A DNA stretch of 64,000 nt, taken from assembly GCA_037833965.1 (NCBI GenBank), contig AP031357.1:1942001-2006000 (forward strand), given 5' to 3'. Position 1 is the first letter of the stretch, and every line of letters begins with the position of its first letter. Both the position numbers and the translations under genes were made by a program. Below, in pieces: positions 44,432-56,672 of the stretch. Source of the stretch: Marchantia polymorpha subsp. ruderalis (lineage: Eukaryota > Streptophyta > Marchantiopsida > Marchantiales > Marchantiaceae). Under the pieces are notes generated by a model. It saw only the letters and a list, made by a program, of their open reading frames with translations, was not told the DNA's origin and did no database searches.

Positions 44432-45316
44432 GGGACAGAGGAACACACAAGGTACAAAGTGTCACGTTTAACAGACTATTGAGGAGTTTGAATTCTCAGG
44501 CGACTGTCACTCCCAGAAATACTGCAAGTGTCCACTCGGAGCGCACTCGGAGGTCGCACAGTGCAGCGTAACACACACACACACACACCTGAAACTACAG
44601 AAACACAACCCAGAGATCCGTTAGGACCTCTTCTCAAGATTTCAGGGGGGAAGGTATCTCAAGGGTCACTTAGCGAAGCTGCGGGTAGTGACTCCCAACT
44701 CCGGCTTTTACAACACTTCCACCAGCTTACTGCTAGCGTAGGAAACCTGGTTTGGACTGCCTACTTCGGATCGAAGTCACTCATACGCGGTGAACAACAC
44801 TCTCAACTCACAAAACACGCAGAGAACACAGGTCCGCACTGAAGGACTCACTAAGAAACATTCCAGTAACACAATAACAGTCTATTGAAGAGTTTGAATT
44901 CTCAGGCACTTGTCATTCCCAGAAATACTACAGGGGTTACCCTGAAGGCACCTGCTGCAGCGTAACCTGAATTTACAACCAAGGCTTACACGAAGTAGCA
45001 AAACTTCACTTTGGCATTCAGGGGAAAAATCCCGAAGGAGTACAATCAGAAACAAACACTCGAAGGTGTAGGGGCGAAACTATTCAAGTATCTAACTAGT
45101 CACTGGCTCTGAGCATCGGCAATCACCCGCAGGTGTAGATCCGAACTACTCAAGTCTCTAACCAATATACTAGCTCTGAACATTCGGCCGAAGACCTTCA
45201 GCTACAAAATGCGGAACGCCAAGTTGTAGCTCCTCTTGCGTGGTGACAGAACTAAGGACACAAACACGCAGAGAAAATGAGTTCCTGATCTGCACTTCCA
45301 AAATTGGGAAAGAACC

Positions 45317-45345
45317 CCAGGCAAAACGCCTGGAACTATTTTATA
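45317..45345 (-). promoter_or_regulatory. Core promoter of V LTR: TATA box and covarying stem-loop
   Basis: TATAAAA on the minus strand at 45345-45339, then CCAGGC-GTTTT-GCCTGG at 45333-45317. Compared with the other LTRs (CAAGGC/GCCTTG) both partners of the second pair changed, A-T to C-G. Confidence 0.75.
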
Positions 45346-45477
45346 CCTTCTAAGTCCTACCTAGCACTACACTGCGCTACGCTACACGCCTGCACGGAAC
45401 CACGCTACACTACACTCCGCGGAACCTGTGCTACGTCTCCTGCGCGACGGATTGCCGCGCACTAACTCCCTACCCTG

Positions 45478-48219
45478 CTAGTCTTCCGCTCGACTGCGCA
45501 GTCCCAACCGCTGCAACGCCGCGGACACCTCCACTTTGAGGGCGGACATGGTATCCCGCGCCTTCGACAGAAAAGCGTCGGGCTTCTTTGCTACCTTCCG
45601 CCGACTCCTGCTTTCGCCTGACAACAACCCGGCTGCTCGAAGTTCAAACTCACGCAGTGTGAGTTTCTCCTGCGCCGCCACTTCCCAGTGGGCGTAGCCC
45701 TTGAGAAAGTGGACGACACGCCTCGCCGTCTCCACCTTTGTGCGATCTGCCTCCTACCTGCGATCCTCTTCAATTACCACTAATTGCGATTCGGCCTCAG
45801 CACGTTGCGCTCTCAATTTGCCACACTCTGACTGTAGCCTGCGGATTACATCCTCATCCGCCTGTCGTGCGAGCTGACACTGCTCTAACAACCGCGTCTG
45901 TCGCACGAGCTCCTCTGACAAAATCCGATTCTGGGCCTGCTCAGAAATTAGTGCTTCCTTGACCTTCACCTGCTCCTTGGTGAGCTCTTCTAGTTTCCCA
46001 TCCCTCACCTTCTCGGAGTACTTGTAGAATTTCTGATTGAGTTTATACTGACCCCACAAGCATTCATGCTTCTCCTTCAATTCCCTCAACTCCTGGTCCA
46101 CTCTAGCTAGTAGCTTGCTGGTATGGACTTTAGTGCGAGTCCGCCTGCGCACTAATTCGATGTAAGATCCCGGCTGAAGTGGGTCGGCGTATTTATCGAT
46201 TTTGCGATCCAAGTACCTCAGCAACAGAATCACCTGCTCAGAGAGCGCCGCCGCCGGCGCTCCAACAATTTCCTCCTCCTCCTCCTCGGTGTCCCCTGCT
46301 CCTGACATTTCTTCGGTGGAGCCTCCGTCGTCATCATCCGAGTGGAGAATTTCAGTCGCCATTGATTGCGTCGGCGACTGGCCCGAGTGGGGCTGCACGT
46401 CGTCGACGTGTACTGCCTGCGAAGGCACTGCTGCAGCCTCGCTGCTCTTCGCTAAAATGTCTAAGGCGGTAGGCGAATGTGCCCGTGCTGCATCCCCGCC
46501 GCCCGCTTGTTGGTCGTTTACCGTATCCTCTCTGCCGCCGACGTCCGCCGCCGAAGGCGATCGAGCGAAGGGTGGCTGCGCAGGGTTTGATTGCGCATCG
46601 CGCACCGAAATTTCATCCCGCGGACAGTCACTCCGCTCCTCCGCCTGTTGCTGCTCCCTCGATCGGTCCGCGGGGGCTGTGCTTGGCCTGTGCGCAGGCG
46701 CAAATGCCGGCGCCTTGTCCGCCGCAGGCGTAGCGCCGCGGACGTCCATCGCCAAAGGCGACATGGCCGGGGGCCGCTCGCCCGATGTCCCTTGGCCCTG
46801 AGGCCCTACCGCCGAAGGCGCATCTACCGGCGGATTACCCGCCGATGGTGCGGCCTCCGCACGCTCCCTGCTCGTATCTCCTCGGCTCGAAGGTCCTGGC
46901 GCCGAAGGCGCAAATCGCGGCGCGTTGTGCGCCGGAGGGTCTGGCCCCGAAGGCCGGTGTCTCGTAGGCGGATCCTCCGCCGGCTCCTTCCCCTTCCTAC
47001 GTTGGAACGGGGGTGATTCTTGCCTGTGCACAGGCGGCACATGTGGAGGTGACCTGTGCACAGGCGGACTGCTTCTTCCCATGTGTAGGCGTAGGTCTAC
47101 GTCCGCTTGTGGTCGTCCGTCCGCGGAGGCTCGCCTGTGCGCAAACGGAACACCTGTCCGCAACGCACGTGGTAACTCCGGAGGCCCTTGGCCCGTAGGC
47201 GGCCTCTCGCCCGTCGAGGCTGCAGCGTGGTCCGTTGCTCCTGCGGACGTCCGCGCTCCCTCGTTCTTCTCTGGCGACGCACTTCCTTTCTCCGTCGCAA
47301 TCGTCGCCGTGTCCGCGCTGTTGGCTGGTAACACCAGTCTGCGCGCCTTCTGCTTCGGCCGGCTGTATGACTCGTACAACGGCCGCGGTCGAATGGGAGC
47401 AGAGGGTTCTTGATGCTGCTCCTCTTCGGACTCCTCTCTCCATCGCCGCTTCCGCGGCGCTCGTGCTGCAGGAGTGTTCCTCCCTTCGTCCCTCCGCCTT
47501 GACGGAGTAGAAGTCGGTGACTCCTCTACATCAGTGTCGATCTCATTCTCCCGCACATACTTCCCGGGATGGTCGACGGACAACGGCGGAAAACGCGCAA
47601 GCTCCGCCGCTGTCAAACAATTCCGCTGTCGATAAAAATTGATGAGGAAAGGAGAGAGATGGTTTAGAGTTCCCCCTTTCTCCTCAAAAGCGTGTTGTCG
47701 CATCACCCTGTGCAGGATGCTCGCCCAGTGAATTGGAGTTCCCTCGATGACGCACTCCACAAAAGAGACCTGCCACAATGTGATGTAGCAGGCGCGGTGT
47801 GGCTGCAGTAATTGCATTAGCGCCGCGGCCAACGTCCGGCGGAATCGATCCTTGTAATCGCGGGTCCTGTATCCATTCTTGGTAGACCTCCCGGTTTTGA
47901 ACAGCTCCACAAATTGAGCCTCTTCCTGCTTGGTCACCTTGATGCTCTCACTGTCGAAGAGGAGGTGCCTTGGCATGCCGGCACATCTACCCAATGCCTG
48001 CGCCCAATCTTGGACTGTCCACCGATCAACATGCGGACGCAATCCGTGCGAGGGTGGTCCCTGTGGCTCTAGCCACTCGCGCACCATATCCGCACAGATG
48101 TAGTTCCATCCCCATAGCAAGAAATCGAGCTTTCTTGCTATCAAGCGCTCCTCGAAGGCGCGCAGCCCGTTCTGTGGTAGACGGAGCGGCAGCATCCGCA
48201 ATTGGCCCGGTCTCGTCAT
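45478..48219 (-). pseudogene. ORF0 of V LTR: longest uninterrupted copy (about 820 codons before a stop)
   Basis: Starts MTRPGQLRMLPLRLPQNGL at 48219, the Met that aligns with X-type copies; the frame is also open upstream to 48411. The N-terminal block is conserved (LDFLLWGWN, TRDYKDRF, GGTLNHLSPF). The middle is Pro/Ser/Arg-rich, partly encoded by CGCCGAAGGCG-type repeats; then TALDILAKS, an acidic run, LLRYLDRK and a coiled coil. A TAG at 45754-45756 interrupts the coiled-coil end where Y has CGA. The rest continues in frame to 45478 with HWEVAAQE, TLREFELRAA and LGLRSRAED. There is no stop at the place of the TAA in S2 and S3, which argues that one long ORF is ancestral. Confidence 0.82.
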
Positions 48220-48650
48220 TGCGTTCTTGGAGTTCGCCCGCCCGCTCATTCTACTTCCGCTCCGCTCGAGCTCCTTTCTTCCTCGGCAAACTCTAATCGC
48301 CCTCAATTCCAAATCACGCGCACTCACTTCCCCCTCAATCACCAAGAAATCCTCTACGCGGCGATGTCGAGAATGCTTAGCAGCCAGCAGATGGACGCGC
48401 GCAGCTCGCACTAGAGAATGGAATCGCTAATTCAAGAATGGGACGCTCTCCGCCGCCCGGTCGAAGGTCATGGTCGGCTCTTGCTCGTGGAGGACGTCCC
48501 AATTGATGGCCGCGCCGGCTCTACGCTGAAACGGTCTCTGCTCTCACGCGCGGCTTCACGCTCCGCCGTCGCCGATTAAACTCTCACGCTCGAATTGGCG
48601 AATTTGAACTCCGCGAGCGTACTACACCGCGGACATGGGTGCGGTGTGTG

Positions 48651-48694
48651 TATGGACCGAACCCATAGCGAGTGCGCTATGGGTTCGGTCCATA
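48651..48694. repeat. Perfect 20-bp hairpin at the pol/LTR junction of Z and V
   Basis: Arms 48651-48670 and 48675-48694 with loop AGTG. The right arm is genuine pol sequence, also present at 18096-18116. The left arm is its inverted duplicate, placed where U3 of V should begin. Confidence 0.92.
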
Positions 48695-50475
48695 GTCTGG
48701 AGAGGTAGTCCGCGTTCTTGTGGTGAGCGCCCTTCCTAGTCTGCACAGTGTAGGTGAATTCCTGCAGCAGTAATATCCACCTGGCAATACGTCCGAACAG
48801 ATCCGCCTTCTTCACTAGGTGCTGTAATGCGTAGTGATCCACATGAAACACAAACTCATAGCAGATCAAATAATGCCTAAACTTCTTACAGGAGTATACC
48901 ATTCCCAACGCCTTCCTCTCAGTTGTTGTGTACTTCTCTGCTACTGACAACTGACGGCTCGCGAAGTAAATCGGGTAGTCCTTCTTGTTGTCATCCTTTT
49001 GACTAAGAACTACTCCAATTGCAAATGCCGACGTGTCTACATAGACATGGAAGGGTCGGTTCCAATCCGGGCTTCTCAGAACCGAAGCAGTCGTCAGCTT
49101 CGCTTTGAGTGTTTCAAAGGCTAGCTGTTGCTCCTTGCCCCACACATAGGGCTCCTCCATCTTAAGCAGCTTTGTCAGATCGGCTGCCAAGATTGCGTAC
49201 ATATTTATGAACCTTCTGTAATAGCCCACATGGCCAAGAAAGGCTCTCAACTCGCGCAGGTTCGTCGGCGGCTGAAGTTCGAGAATAATCTTTACCTTCT
49301 CGACATCCACAGCAATGCCGTCGGACGAAACTCTTTGCCCCAGTAGAATCCTGCAGGTCATAAAGAAAAAACACTTCTCAGAGTGCAAGGACAAGCTGCT
49401 TTCCCGACATCGGTCAAACGTCTGCCGAAGGTGGCTAAGGTGCTCCGACCTCTTACCGAAGACACAGAAGTCATCGATGAAATTTCCAGGAACTTTCTTA
49501 GGTGCTCTTGGAAGATGTTTGTCATCATCCGCTGGAACGTAGCCGGCGCGTTGCACAACCCGAAAGGCATCTTGTGGTAAGCGTAGGTTCCCCAGTCAGT
49601 CGTGAAGGTCGTTTTGTCCTTGTCCTGTTCTTTGATGGACACCTGGTTGTATCCGGAGAACCCGTCTAGAAAACTGTAGCACTCATGCCCTGCGACATGA
49701 TTCAAAATGGAGTCCGTAAAAGGGAGAGGGTGATGATCCTTGCGCGTTGCTGCGTTTAGCTTTCAGAAGTCCTGGCACACCCAAATCTTACCTGTCAGTT
49801 TCTTGGGCACGATTACAATTGGCGAGACCCACTCGCTACTGAGTACCGGGTAAATGATCCCCGCGCTCAGATACTTATCGATTTCGTCCTTCACCAACAA
49901 TGAATATTTTGGGTTGAGCCTTTATTGGCGTTGGCGAACCGGAACTGCATCGTCCAACAAGTCGATCCTGTGCTCTCCATACCTTGCAGGTATGCCTTTC
50001 ATATCTTCAATCTTCCATGCGAAGACATCCTCATACTGGCGAAGAAACGCCTGTACCCTCCTCAATTCTTCTCCTTGCACCTGGCTTGACACCTTCAAGC
50101 CTTTGTCTGGACTGAGCTGCGGTTCGCGACAGTCACTTGGATCGACAATCCCTTCTGTGTGACTGATCTCGCTTTTGCCCAGTCCCACTGTTAATTGCTA
50201 TTCGTCGTCCGGATGCACGTCGTCCCCTTCCTCCTCAATGGAGCAGCAAGTGACGTAACCCACAAACTCATGTGACATCTCTGTATCTGAAGGGTACGAC
50301 GAGTTGCTCTCCCCTCCAGTCGTGTAACCTGAGCTGGTCGATGGTGTTTCGCCCTCGTGTGGTACCTTGGTCCATGGCATGGTAATGACAGTCGGAGGGT
50401 CCGAAGGGTTTCGGAACTGCAATCTCTTCCTCCTCCAGTCACACCTTGCTTTGGCGTCGTATAGCCAAGGTCTGC
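48677..50475 (-). pseudogene. Ty3/gypsy pol of element Z: reverse transcriptase and RNase H, decayed
   Basis: Minus strand, cut at the upstream end by G2. A pre-RT region (YEDVFAWKIEDMKGIP) leads into reverse transcriptase (SEWVSPIVIV, FLDGFSGYNQVSI, MPFGLCNAPATF, then FIDDFCVFG with the normal Asp pair near 49475). RNase H (FHVYVDTSAFAIG near 49050) follows and ends at DYLSRLWTEP, the point where the X fragment starts. Stops near 50198, 49920 and 49763 and one frameshift near 49500-49600 inactivate it. At least the 49763 stop fits C-to-T decay. X carries the matching downstream part, so X and Z look like pieces of one family. Confidence 0.9.
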
Positions 50476-52246
50476 TGTGAGCACAAAATTGTGCTCACAT
50501 GTCTTTTTAACCTTGTGAGAGTTAAAGTTTTAGATTTAAGCTCTTGCAAAATTATGCTCGGAGTTTTCTGGAAGTTTTGGTAAGATTAGAAGTTGGTGTA
50601 ATAGCTAGTAGGCAAAGGTCCGGAACGGGGCTTTCAGGGCAGGGTCTCCGGCGAAGAGCCTTCGGTGAAGTTCCTTCGGGGAAAGGCCTTCGGCGAAACA
50701 GTGAAACCCTCATAACGTTTTCAATGTGTGACTCCTTGACTCAGTTAGTGTCTCCTTGGAAAGAGCTCGCAACGCTCGTTCCAACGAGACCAAGAACTCT
50801 TCAAACGGATGAGGAATCACTGAGTTGTGAGTGTCGAAAGTTACTGATGGGAAGGGTTGAGGCAAGTCCGGCTGCGAACGTCTCCGGCTCAAACGTCTTC
50901 GGCTCCGGACGTCTCCGGCTGCGAACATCTCCGGCTTCGGACGACTTCGCGACAACTGCGAGCAGGCCTTCGGCGAACTCGGGGTCGGCGAACTCCGAGC
51001 CGGTGAACATCGTGCAAGGGCCATCGGCGAAACAGTAAACTCAGCATATCTTTTTCATTTGTTAACGGTTTGATTTGATTAGGGTCTTGTTGGAAAGAGC
51101 TCGCGACGCTCGTTCCAACGAGACCAAGAACTGTTCAAACGGATAAGGCGTCACTGAGTTATGAGCGTCGAAAGCGGCGGATAGGGTAGGACAACATCGA
51201 ACCGGAAGACATCGAACCGGAAGACATCAAACCGGCGAACATCGTGCCGACGCCTTCGGCGATAACAGGTAACAGGCCTTCGGCGGTGTGCCTTCGGCGA
51301 AGGGTAAAACGGGCATAACTTTCTCAATTCATAACGTTTTGACCCAGTTAGGGTCTCGTTGGAAAGAGCTCGACCTGGTCGTTCCAACGAGCCCATGAAC
51401 TTATGAAACGGAGCTAGGATCTGTGAGTTGTGGGTGTCGGGAGTGACTGTTATGGATAAGCAAAGGTGTGGTCGTGCGTCTTCGGCGGGTGGATGCCTTC
51501 GGTGGTGCGCGGAAGAGGATTCCCTCCGGCGGAGATCGGGTGGTCAGGAATGTAGAATGTGCAGGTGTGGCAGCGGCGGCGGCGTGAAGGCAGCGTGAAG
51601 CTGGTGGTGTGCGTGTGTGGAGACGGAAGTGGTGAGAATTAGGAGGGGAGTGTGGAGAGTTCGAAGTAGGAGGAAGCAAACTCTCGTGGGTGGAGAGTCG
51701 TATTAGAGAGTGAAATTTGAGTGGGATCTGAGATTGAAGTGTAACATCTGTGAGTGGGATCTGAGATCAGAGTGGAAGATCTGAGAATGGGAGCTGAGAG
51801 TGAAGTGAAATCCGAGACTGAGATCTGACAGTCGGAATCTGAATTTGACACTGAAAAGGCAAAGTTGAATCTGAGAGAGGAATCTGGTGGGGTCTGAAGG
51901 TGGAAGCTGAGAAATCGACACTGAGGTCTGAGTAGGAATTGGGAGTGGGACTGGGATCTAGGATAGACCACAGCGGCTGTGGTGTTGAAACAGTCACCCA
52001 GAGTTGAGTCTATCTTTCTGTATCTTTATGTAACAAAGAGTTTGTCTGCTGCCCTTGTGGAGATAGCAGACAGCAAGTTATCATTTTCCGTTCTGGATAA
52101 ATTGTCTGTGAACGAGCAAGTGTTTATGATCTCGTTGTCTTGGATACACTTTGAGCACATGGCTTGCAATCAGAGAAGTTAGATTATGGGAGTTCGAACC
52201 CCCACCCGGACTACAAACGCTGAAGGGTGGGAAGGTTTGGCTCACA
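50476..52246 (+). repeat. 5' LTR of G2
   Basis: 1771 bp against 2219 bp in G1. Only one unit of the 335-bp tandem is present and there are smaller deletions near 51580-51600. Three hairpin modules remain (about 50710-50845, 51050-51175, 51310-51440), with the purine-rich stretch at 51705-51960. The terminal palindrome is at 50476-50499. Confidence 0.9.
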
Positions 52247-52251
52247 TAAAA

Positions 52252-52268
52252 TGGTGCGTCTGCCGGGA
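52252..52268 (+). promoter_or_regulatory. Primer binding site of G2
   Basis: TGGTGCGTCTGCCGGGA, 5 nt after the LTR, identical to the G1 site. Confidence 0.7.
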
Positions 52269-52282
52269 GCTTGATCTTGTAA

Positions 52283-55198
52283 ATGCAGAATAGGACTAGA
52301 TCGCACAAACCAAACCTGGAGCCAGGACTGGAGAAACCTGTTCGCAGTAGGAAGAAACCTGAGAATAAGTAAATCGAGGAAGAAATTAAACTTGAGATAT
52401 TTCTGAACGGAGACCGTGTTGGTGAGTCTTTGTTAGAAGGTTTAGAGATTGTAGAACCAGATAGTGAGAAGTCGGTTGAGGAATCTGCCAGCATGGCTGA
52501 CGATGGAGGGAGAGCAGGACCTCCTCCTAGTCCTCCCATCGACCCACTCGTGAGGCCAAGGGGCCTGCCTATTCAGGTTCCACAGAACTTGGCAGCTGTG
52601 GTCATACCACCCAATCTGCCTAAGTTCTATGGGACGAAGGATGAGGATCCTTCAAGGCACATGGAAAGATATGTTGAGAGGCTAGCCAGCTCTCTGATTA
52701 CAGATCCAGGGTATTTTTTGGTCTGGTTTCCTACTACCCTGGAAGGTGAGGCGTATGAGTGGTATAGGGATCATTCTGAAGGTCATTTTGGGGGATGGGA
52801 TCAGATGCAAAGGGAGTTCTTGAATGAGTTTAGGCCTGAGGTGGGGCAAGGTTCTGCATTGAGAGCTTTGGCATCGTTAAAACAGGGAAGGGAAGAGGAA
52901 ATCTCAGCTTACATTAGAAGATTTGATCTGGTTTGTGCGCGTTTTGTGGGTACAATGCTCAATGACGATACGCTGAGACAATTTTTTATCCAAGGCTTTT
53001 TCAAATCTGGGACCATCCGAGGGGTGCTGGAGAGAAGCCCTCAAACTCTTGCTGAGGCCAAGATGGCTGCCAGGGAGATAGAGAATATTGACAAGGACTA
53101 TGATAGATTGTGGAGGAAGGAGGATGAATCCATTCCTCAGTTCATCCCAATTCGTCCAAGAGCAATGGAAGGAGACTCAGGTAGGCATAGGGGTCAAGCT
53201 CCCTATTCTCTCATTGAGTCAATTTCGCATACCAGAGAGCCAGCACCTGTTTTAGCATTGCCAGCCCCTACTGTAGATCCTAACCTGGCAGATGTAGAGA
53301 AAAGATTAAATGCTAGCCAAGTGGGCTTTCAAGAGACCATGATGAAGCAAATGCAAAATATTACAGATCAGATGGCCTTGATGATCAGGAGTCAACAGCC
53401 AGGGCCTCCTCCTCCAGTCGAGTCAGGTAGACATTCATCAAGCATGTGGTGTGTCCAGTGTGGTCAATCTGGACATACCAGGCAATTTTGTAGGGTGGTG
53501 CCAAACCGTGACAACAGAATGAGAGGTGGCCCACCTGTGCAACACCAAAGGGGCCAAGGACCAAATTACCAAGGTCAAAACGGGAACAGAGGACCTCCTA
53601 GGGGTCAGGATGGTCAGAACATGGAGAGAAAAGAATTACATGCATTTTGTGGTAGGTGGCACTATCCAGGTCAGTGTTGGTCTGAGGTTGGGGTTAATGG
53701 GTGTAGTAATTGTGGAGGTAGTCATCCCTCTGACCAATGTCGGCAGCCAGATAAAGTTATTAGTATGCCTCAGCCTACTGTTAGTCCTTACCAGGCGAGA
53801 GAAAATATGAGGGGTGCAAGACCGCAGAATGAGCATTCTAACAATCTTAGACCTCCTAACTTGTATTATGATCATGAAAACAGCAAACAGAGATTCAATC
53901 CACCTGTTGGACTGCAGACAGTGAACAGATATATTCCTATCCAGAGTGAACCACGAGATGAACTTCGTAATGACAACAGAAAACAGGTTTCTTTTGCAGA
54001 TCCATGTTCTTCAAACTCTCAAGATGCTAGGTTTGCAAACGATGATGGAGATGTCCAACGTAGTAGTTCTGATCTTGGTAAGGGGATAGTCAAACAAGGG
54101 CAGAATCAGTGGCCTCCACATACTAACCTGATTACTTATAAGTTGAAAAATTCGGATGATGTGATTATGCATGAAGCTCCGGCCCTTGCTGTCACCACCA
54201 GAGCTGTGCATCGCAAGATGCAACCTGAGAAAAATGAAGATGAGCAAGGGGAGACTTCATCTGAGGAGCCTCTTCATCTCTCTGATCTTGAGAGAGTGGC
54301 GAGGAGAGCAAGGAGGACTACAAGGGCAGAGGAGAAAAGAAATGAGATTCTGCATGATGCAGAAGTGCCACCTGTCACGCAAGATTCAGAAAGCAATGAA
54401 CCAAGAGAGTGGGAAGGACCGGGGATTCCCATGAAAGAGTGGGAGGACATGAGATGTCAGAGAAGGAGAGAGTCGGAGAAGTACAATTTGTGGTCAGATC
54501 TGAGTTTGCTGAAGGCGGACATTACCTTTGGTCAGCTGCTGGAAATATCTCCCATTGCTCGTAAGACCTTGAAGGAGGGCATTCCAGTGCATAGAAGGAG
54601 TAGAAAGACGAAGACTAGAGTCGCTGCTAGAGTTCATTTGCAAAAAGGAAGTCAAGATGTCAAACCTGTGGAGATAGAGGTGATAGTGGTAGACAAGGTG
54701 ATTCCCAATGCATTAGTTGATGGGGGTAGTGGTTTGAACATCCTACCCGAACACACCATGAGAAGGTTAGGTTTGAATCTGACAGGCCCCTCACCTTTCA
54801 TTATCAATATGGCCAATCAGACTTCAGCTGTACCAGTGGGGATGATTAAAGATTGCCGGCTGTCCACTGGTGGTGAGGAGTACATTGTCACATTTCATGT
54901 GATTAAGATGCATTCGAACAGGGACACTTTCCCTATTCTATTGGGTAGACCTTGGTTGAGAATGGCTAATGCAATTGTGGATTGGGGAGGACTGAAGCCA
55001 TCAATCACATATGGTCCTCAGGATAACAGAGTCAAGGTGTCAATAGGGTCATTAGGTGGAAGGGTGAAAGAGGATCCTGAGTTATCTTCAGGGAAGGAAG
55101 AAGAGAAAAACGAGGCCAAGTGTGATGACACTTTAGTGGGAGTGGTTCATTTGAATGACAGAAAAAATAGATTAGATGTAGGATCAGGTAGCTTGGGT
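52283..55198 (+). pseudogene. G2 gag and protease region, early stop and 3' truncation
   Basis: Homologous to residues 1 to about 975 of G1. Codon 30 is TAA (52370-52372) where G1 has GAA, and small changes follow near 52400-52430; from there the frame is open to the junction. It keeps the capsid region, both CCHC knuckles (near 53450 and 53710) and the protease motif VDGGSG near 54720. After DVGSGSLG (about 55195) the G1-like sequence ends and the frame runs into the duplicated block, stopping at 55220-55222. No reverse transcriptase is present. Confidence 0.92.
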
Positions 55199-56672
55199 CA
55201 GTCAATCGTTACAGCCCACTAGCTTGAGACCCCTATACTTGATTTTCCTGTCAGTACGAACATGAGGTAACGAAAGATTGAAGTGTTCTTCACTCTGGCT
55301 GCCTGAGGTTCGCAAAATACAGCATGTCAATCATGCCTTGATACACGTTTGTCATATCCTCTTGTTCGGGTTCTGTAAAATATAGCTTTATGTGAGTTCT
55401 GTTCCAATGTGACCGAAATTCTGATTTTCTACCATGAAGCAGAATACCAATCAACCAGTGGGGAAGAATGCAGCCAATATGAAAGGATTTAGTAGACAAA
55501 ATTTTTTATCCTTCCTGCCACATTTCCTGCCACAATCACATTGACTTTTCTCACCTTTGTCTTTGGAATTCAACGAAGGGTCCGTCATATTCCCAGATGT
55601 TGTCAGATTCAGACATGGGATACGAAGAAATGGCTTTGAAGGATGCAAAAATATCTATGGTGTTTTTTTAAACTTTTGTCTTGCACATTCCACGACAAAC
55701 ATGGACATCCCAATAAACATTTCTCAGAAATACCTTGCACACTTCAGTAGAAGTGTAACACAATGTGGACTGAAAGTGATGGAAAGGTACCAAATGGGCA
55801 GCTGGAAGCCTTATCAGTATTATTAACGACAAATTCATCCTTCGAGCCGTGCGTGAAGTGCTGAAGAAAAAATGTTGCTTATTAAGAAGGATTGAAATTT
55901 TGAATTGATATTCTAGAGTCTATAAACGTACATCATAGCCCATTGTGGTAAAAAGTGTAATCCATATTATCTGTTTATGAATGACAATAATTTACTTTGC
56001 TTTGCGGAATATCATTAATAGGGCTGTTCTGGAGAGTTTGTTATCTGTAAGATCTCAGTTTGATAGTTTCTCCAACTCTCTAATGTGATCCTGGGTTGGA
56101 GTTTTATGTGTACTACAATTATTATAAAAGGTTAGGGTTTTATCTAGTGAGAAACAAGGGAATCACTTCTATAACTCAACCATCTCGAGAGATGGTAAAA
56201 ACGTTTTGTTTCGTTATCAAATATCACGCTAAGTCCCTACAAGAACAATTGGAGCACGAATCCAGTCTCAAGAGGGCCTTGAAACCTACTTCAGTTCAGA
56301 TCAAATCCTTAAGCTTGTATATGACTATAGCGAAATACAAATGCATCAACTGCCAAGTCAATAACTGTACTTTGTATCTTAAGAATCACTAAATCTTCCA
56401 CTATTAGAGACAAAGAATATTGTAGAAATCCTCACAAATCTTCACGCCTGATGCCTTTCTCTCCTTTCCAATCACTTTGACAACAATCTCTAATATCTTG
56501 TCCACTTGTCATAAGTGATATCAGACCTTGTATATATTTTCTACACGCCAACCCCGTTGCTAGAGAGCTCTTGGAGACTCTCATAAACCACTTTCCACTA
56601 GCTCATAGAGGTATGAAGTGCTTATCACAACTTCACAACAAAGAATGCAACCACTTGTGGCTGCAAAGAAGG
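55199..56672. other. Copy 2 of the AT-rich, gene-free stretch 6304-7777
   Basis: Offset 48,895; I noted two substitutions (55407, 55441). No supported gene, as in copy 1. Confidence 0.7.

Larger units (their letters stand above)
44437..48650 (-). mobile_element. LTR V (3' LTR of element Z), main part, 5' end lost
   Basis: Y-type LTR on the minus strand, following pol of Z. Its U3 start is missing: sequence homologous to Y (18790-19010) stops near 48643, beside a hairpin joined to pol. It contains ORF0 (48219-45478), TATA box (45345-45339) and the duplicated R-U5 modules (about 44480 and 44890). It is interrupted by S3 and ends at 28822. Confidence 0.85.
6304..55198 (+). repeat. Inferred tandem duplication, unit 1 (48,895 bp)
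   Basis: Position 6304 and position 55199 start the same sequence (CAGTCAATCGTTACAGCCC), and identity continues to the end of the window (6304 to about 15109 against 55199-64000). The bases just before differ (6303 C, 55198 T), so the join is sharp. Because 55198 lies in the middle of a gag-pol gene, the simplest model is that 6304-55198 is the unit and 55199 starts copy 2. I saw about ten substitutions plus one CA-repeat length change in 8.8 kb. Only the start of copy 2 is visible, so the unit length is inferred. A dispersed segmental duplication or an assembly error would look the same here. Confidence 0.7.
50476..55198 (+). mobile_element. G2, second gypsy element of the G1 family, truncated at the duplication junction
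   Basis: Plus strand, inserted in pol of Z at 50475/50476 (left flank TCTGC). It has a 1771-bp 5' LTR, the same primer site and a gag-protease region that stops abruptly at 55198, where the sequence of 6304 begins. The rest of pol and the 3' LTR are absent from the window; if the duplication model holds, they follow copy 2. Confidence 0.92.
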
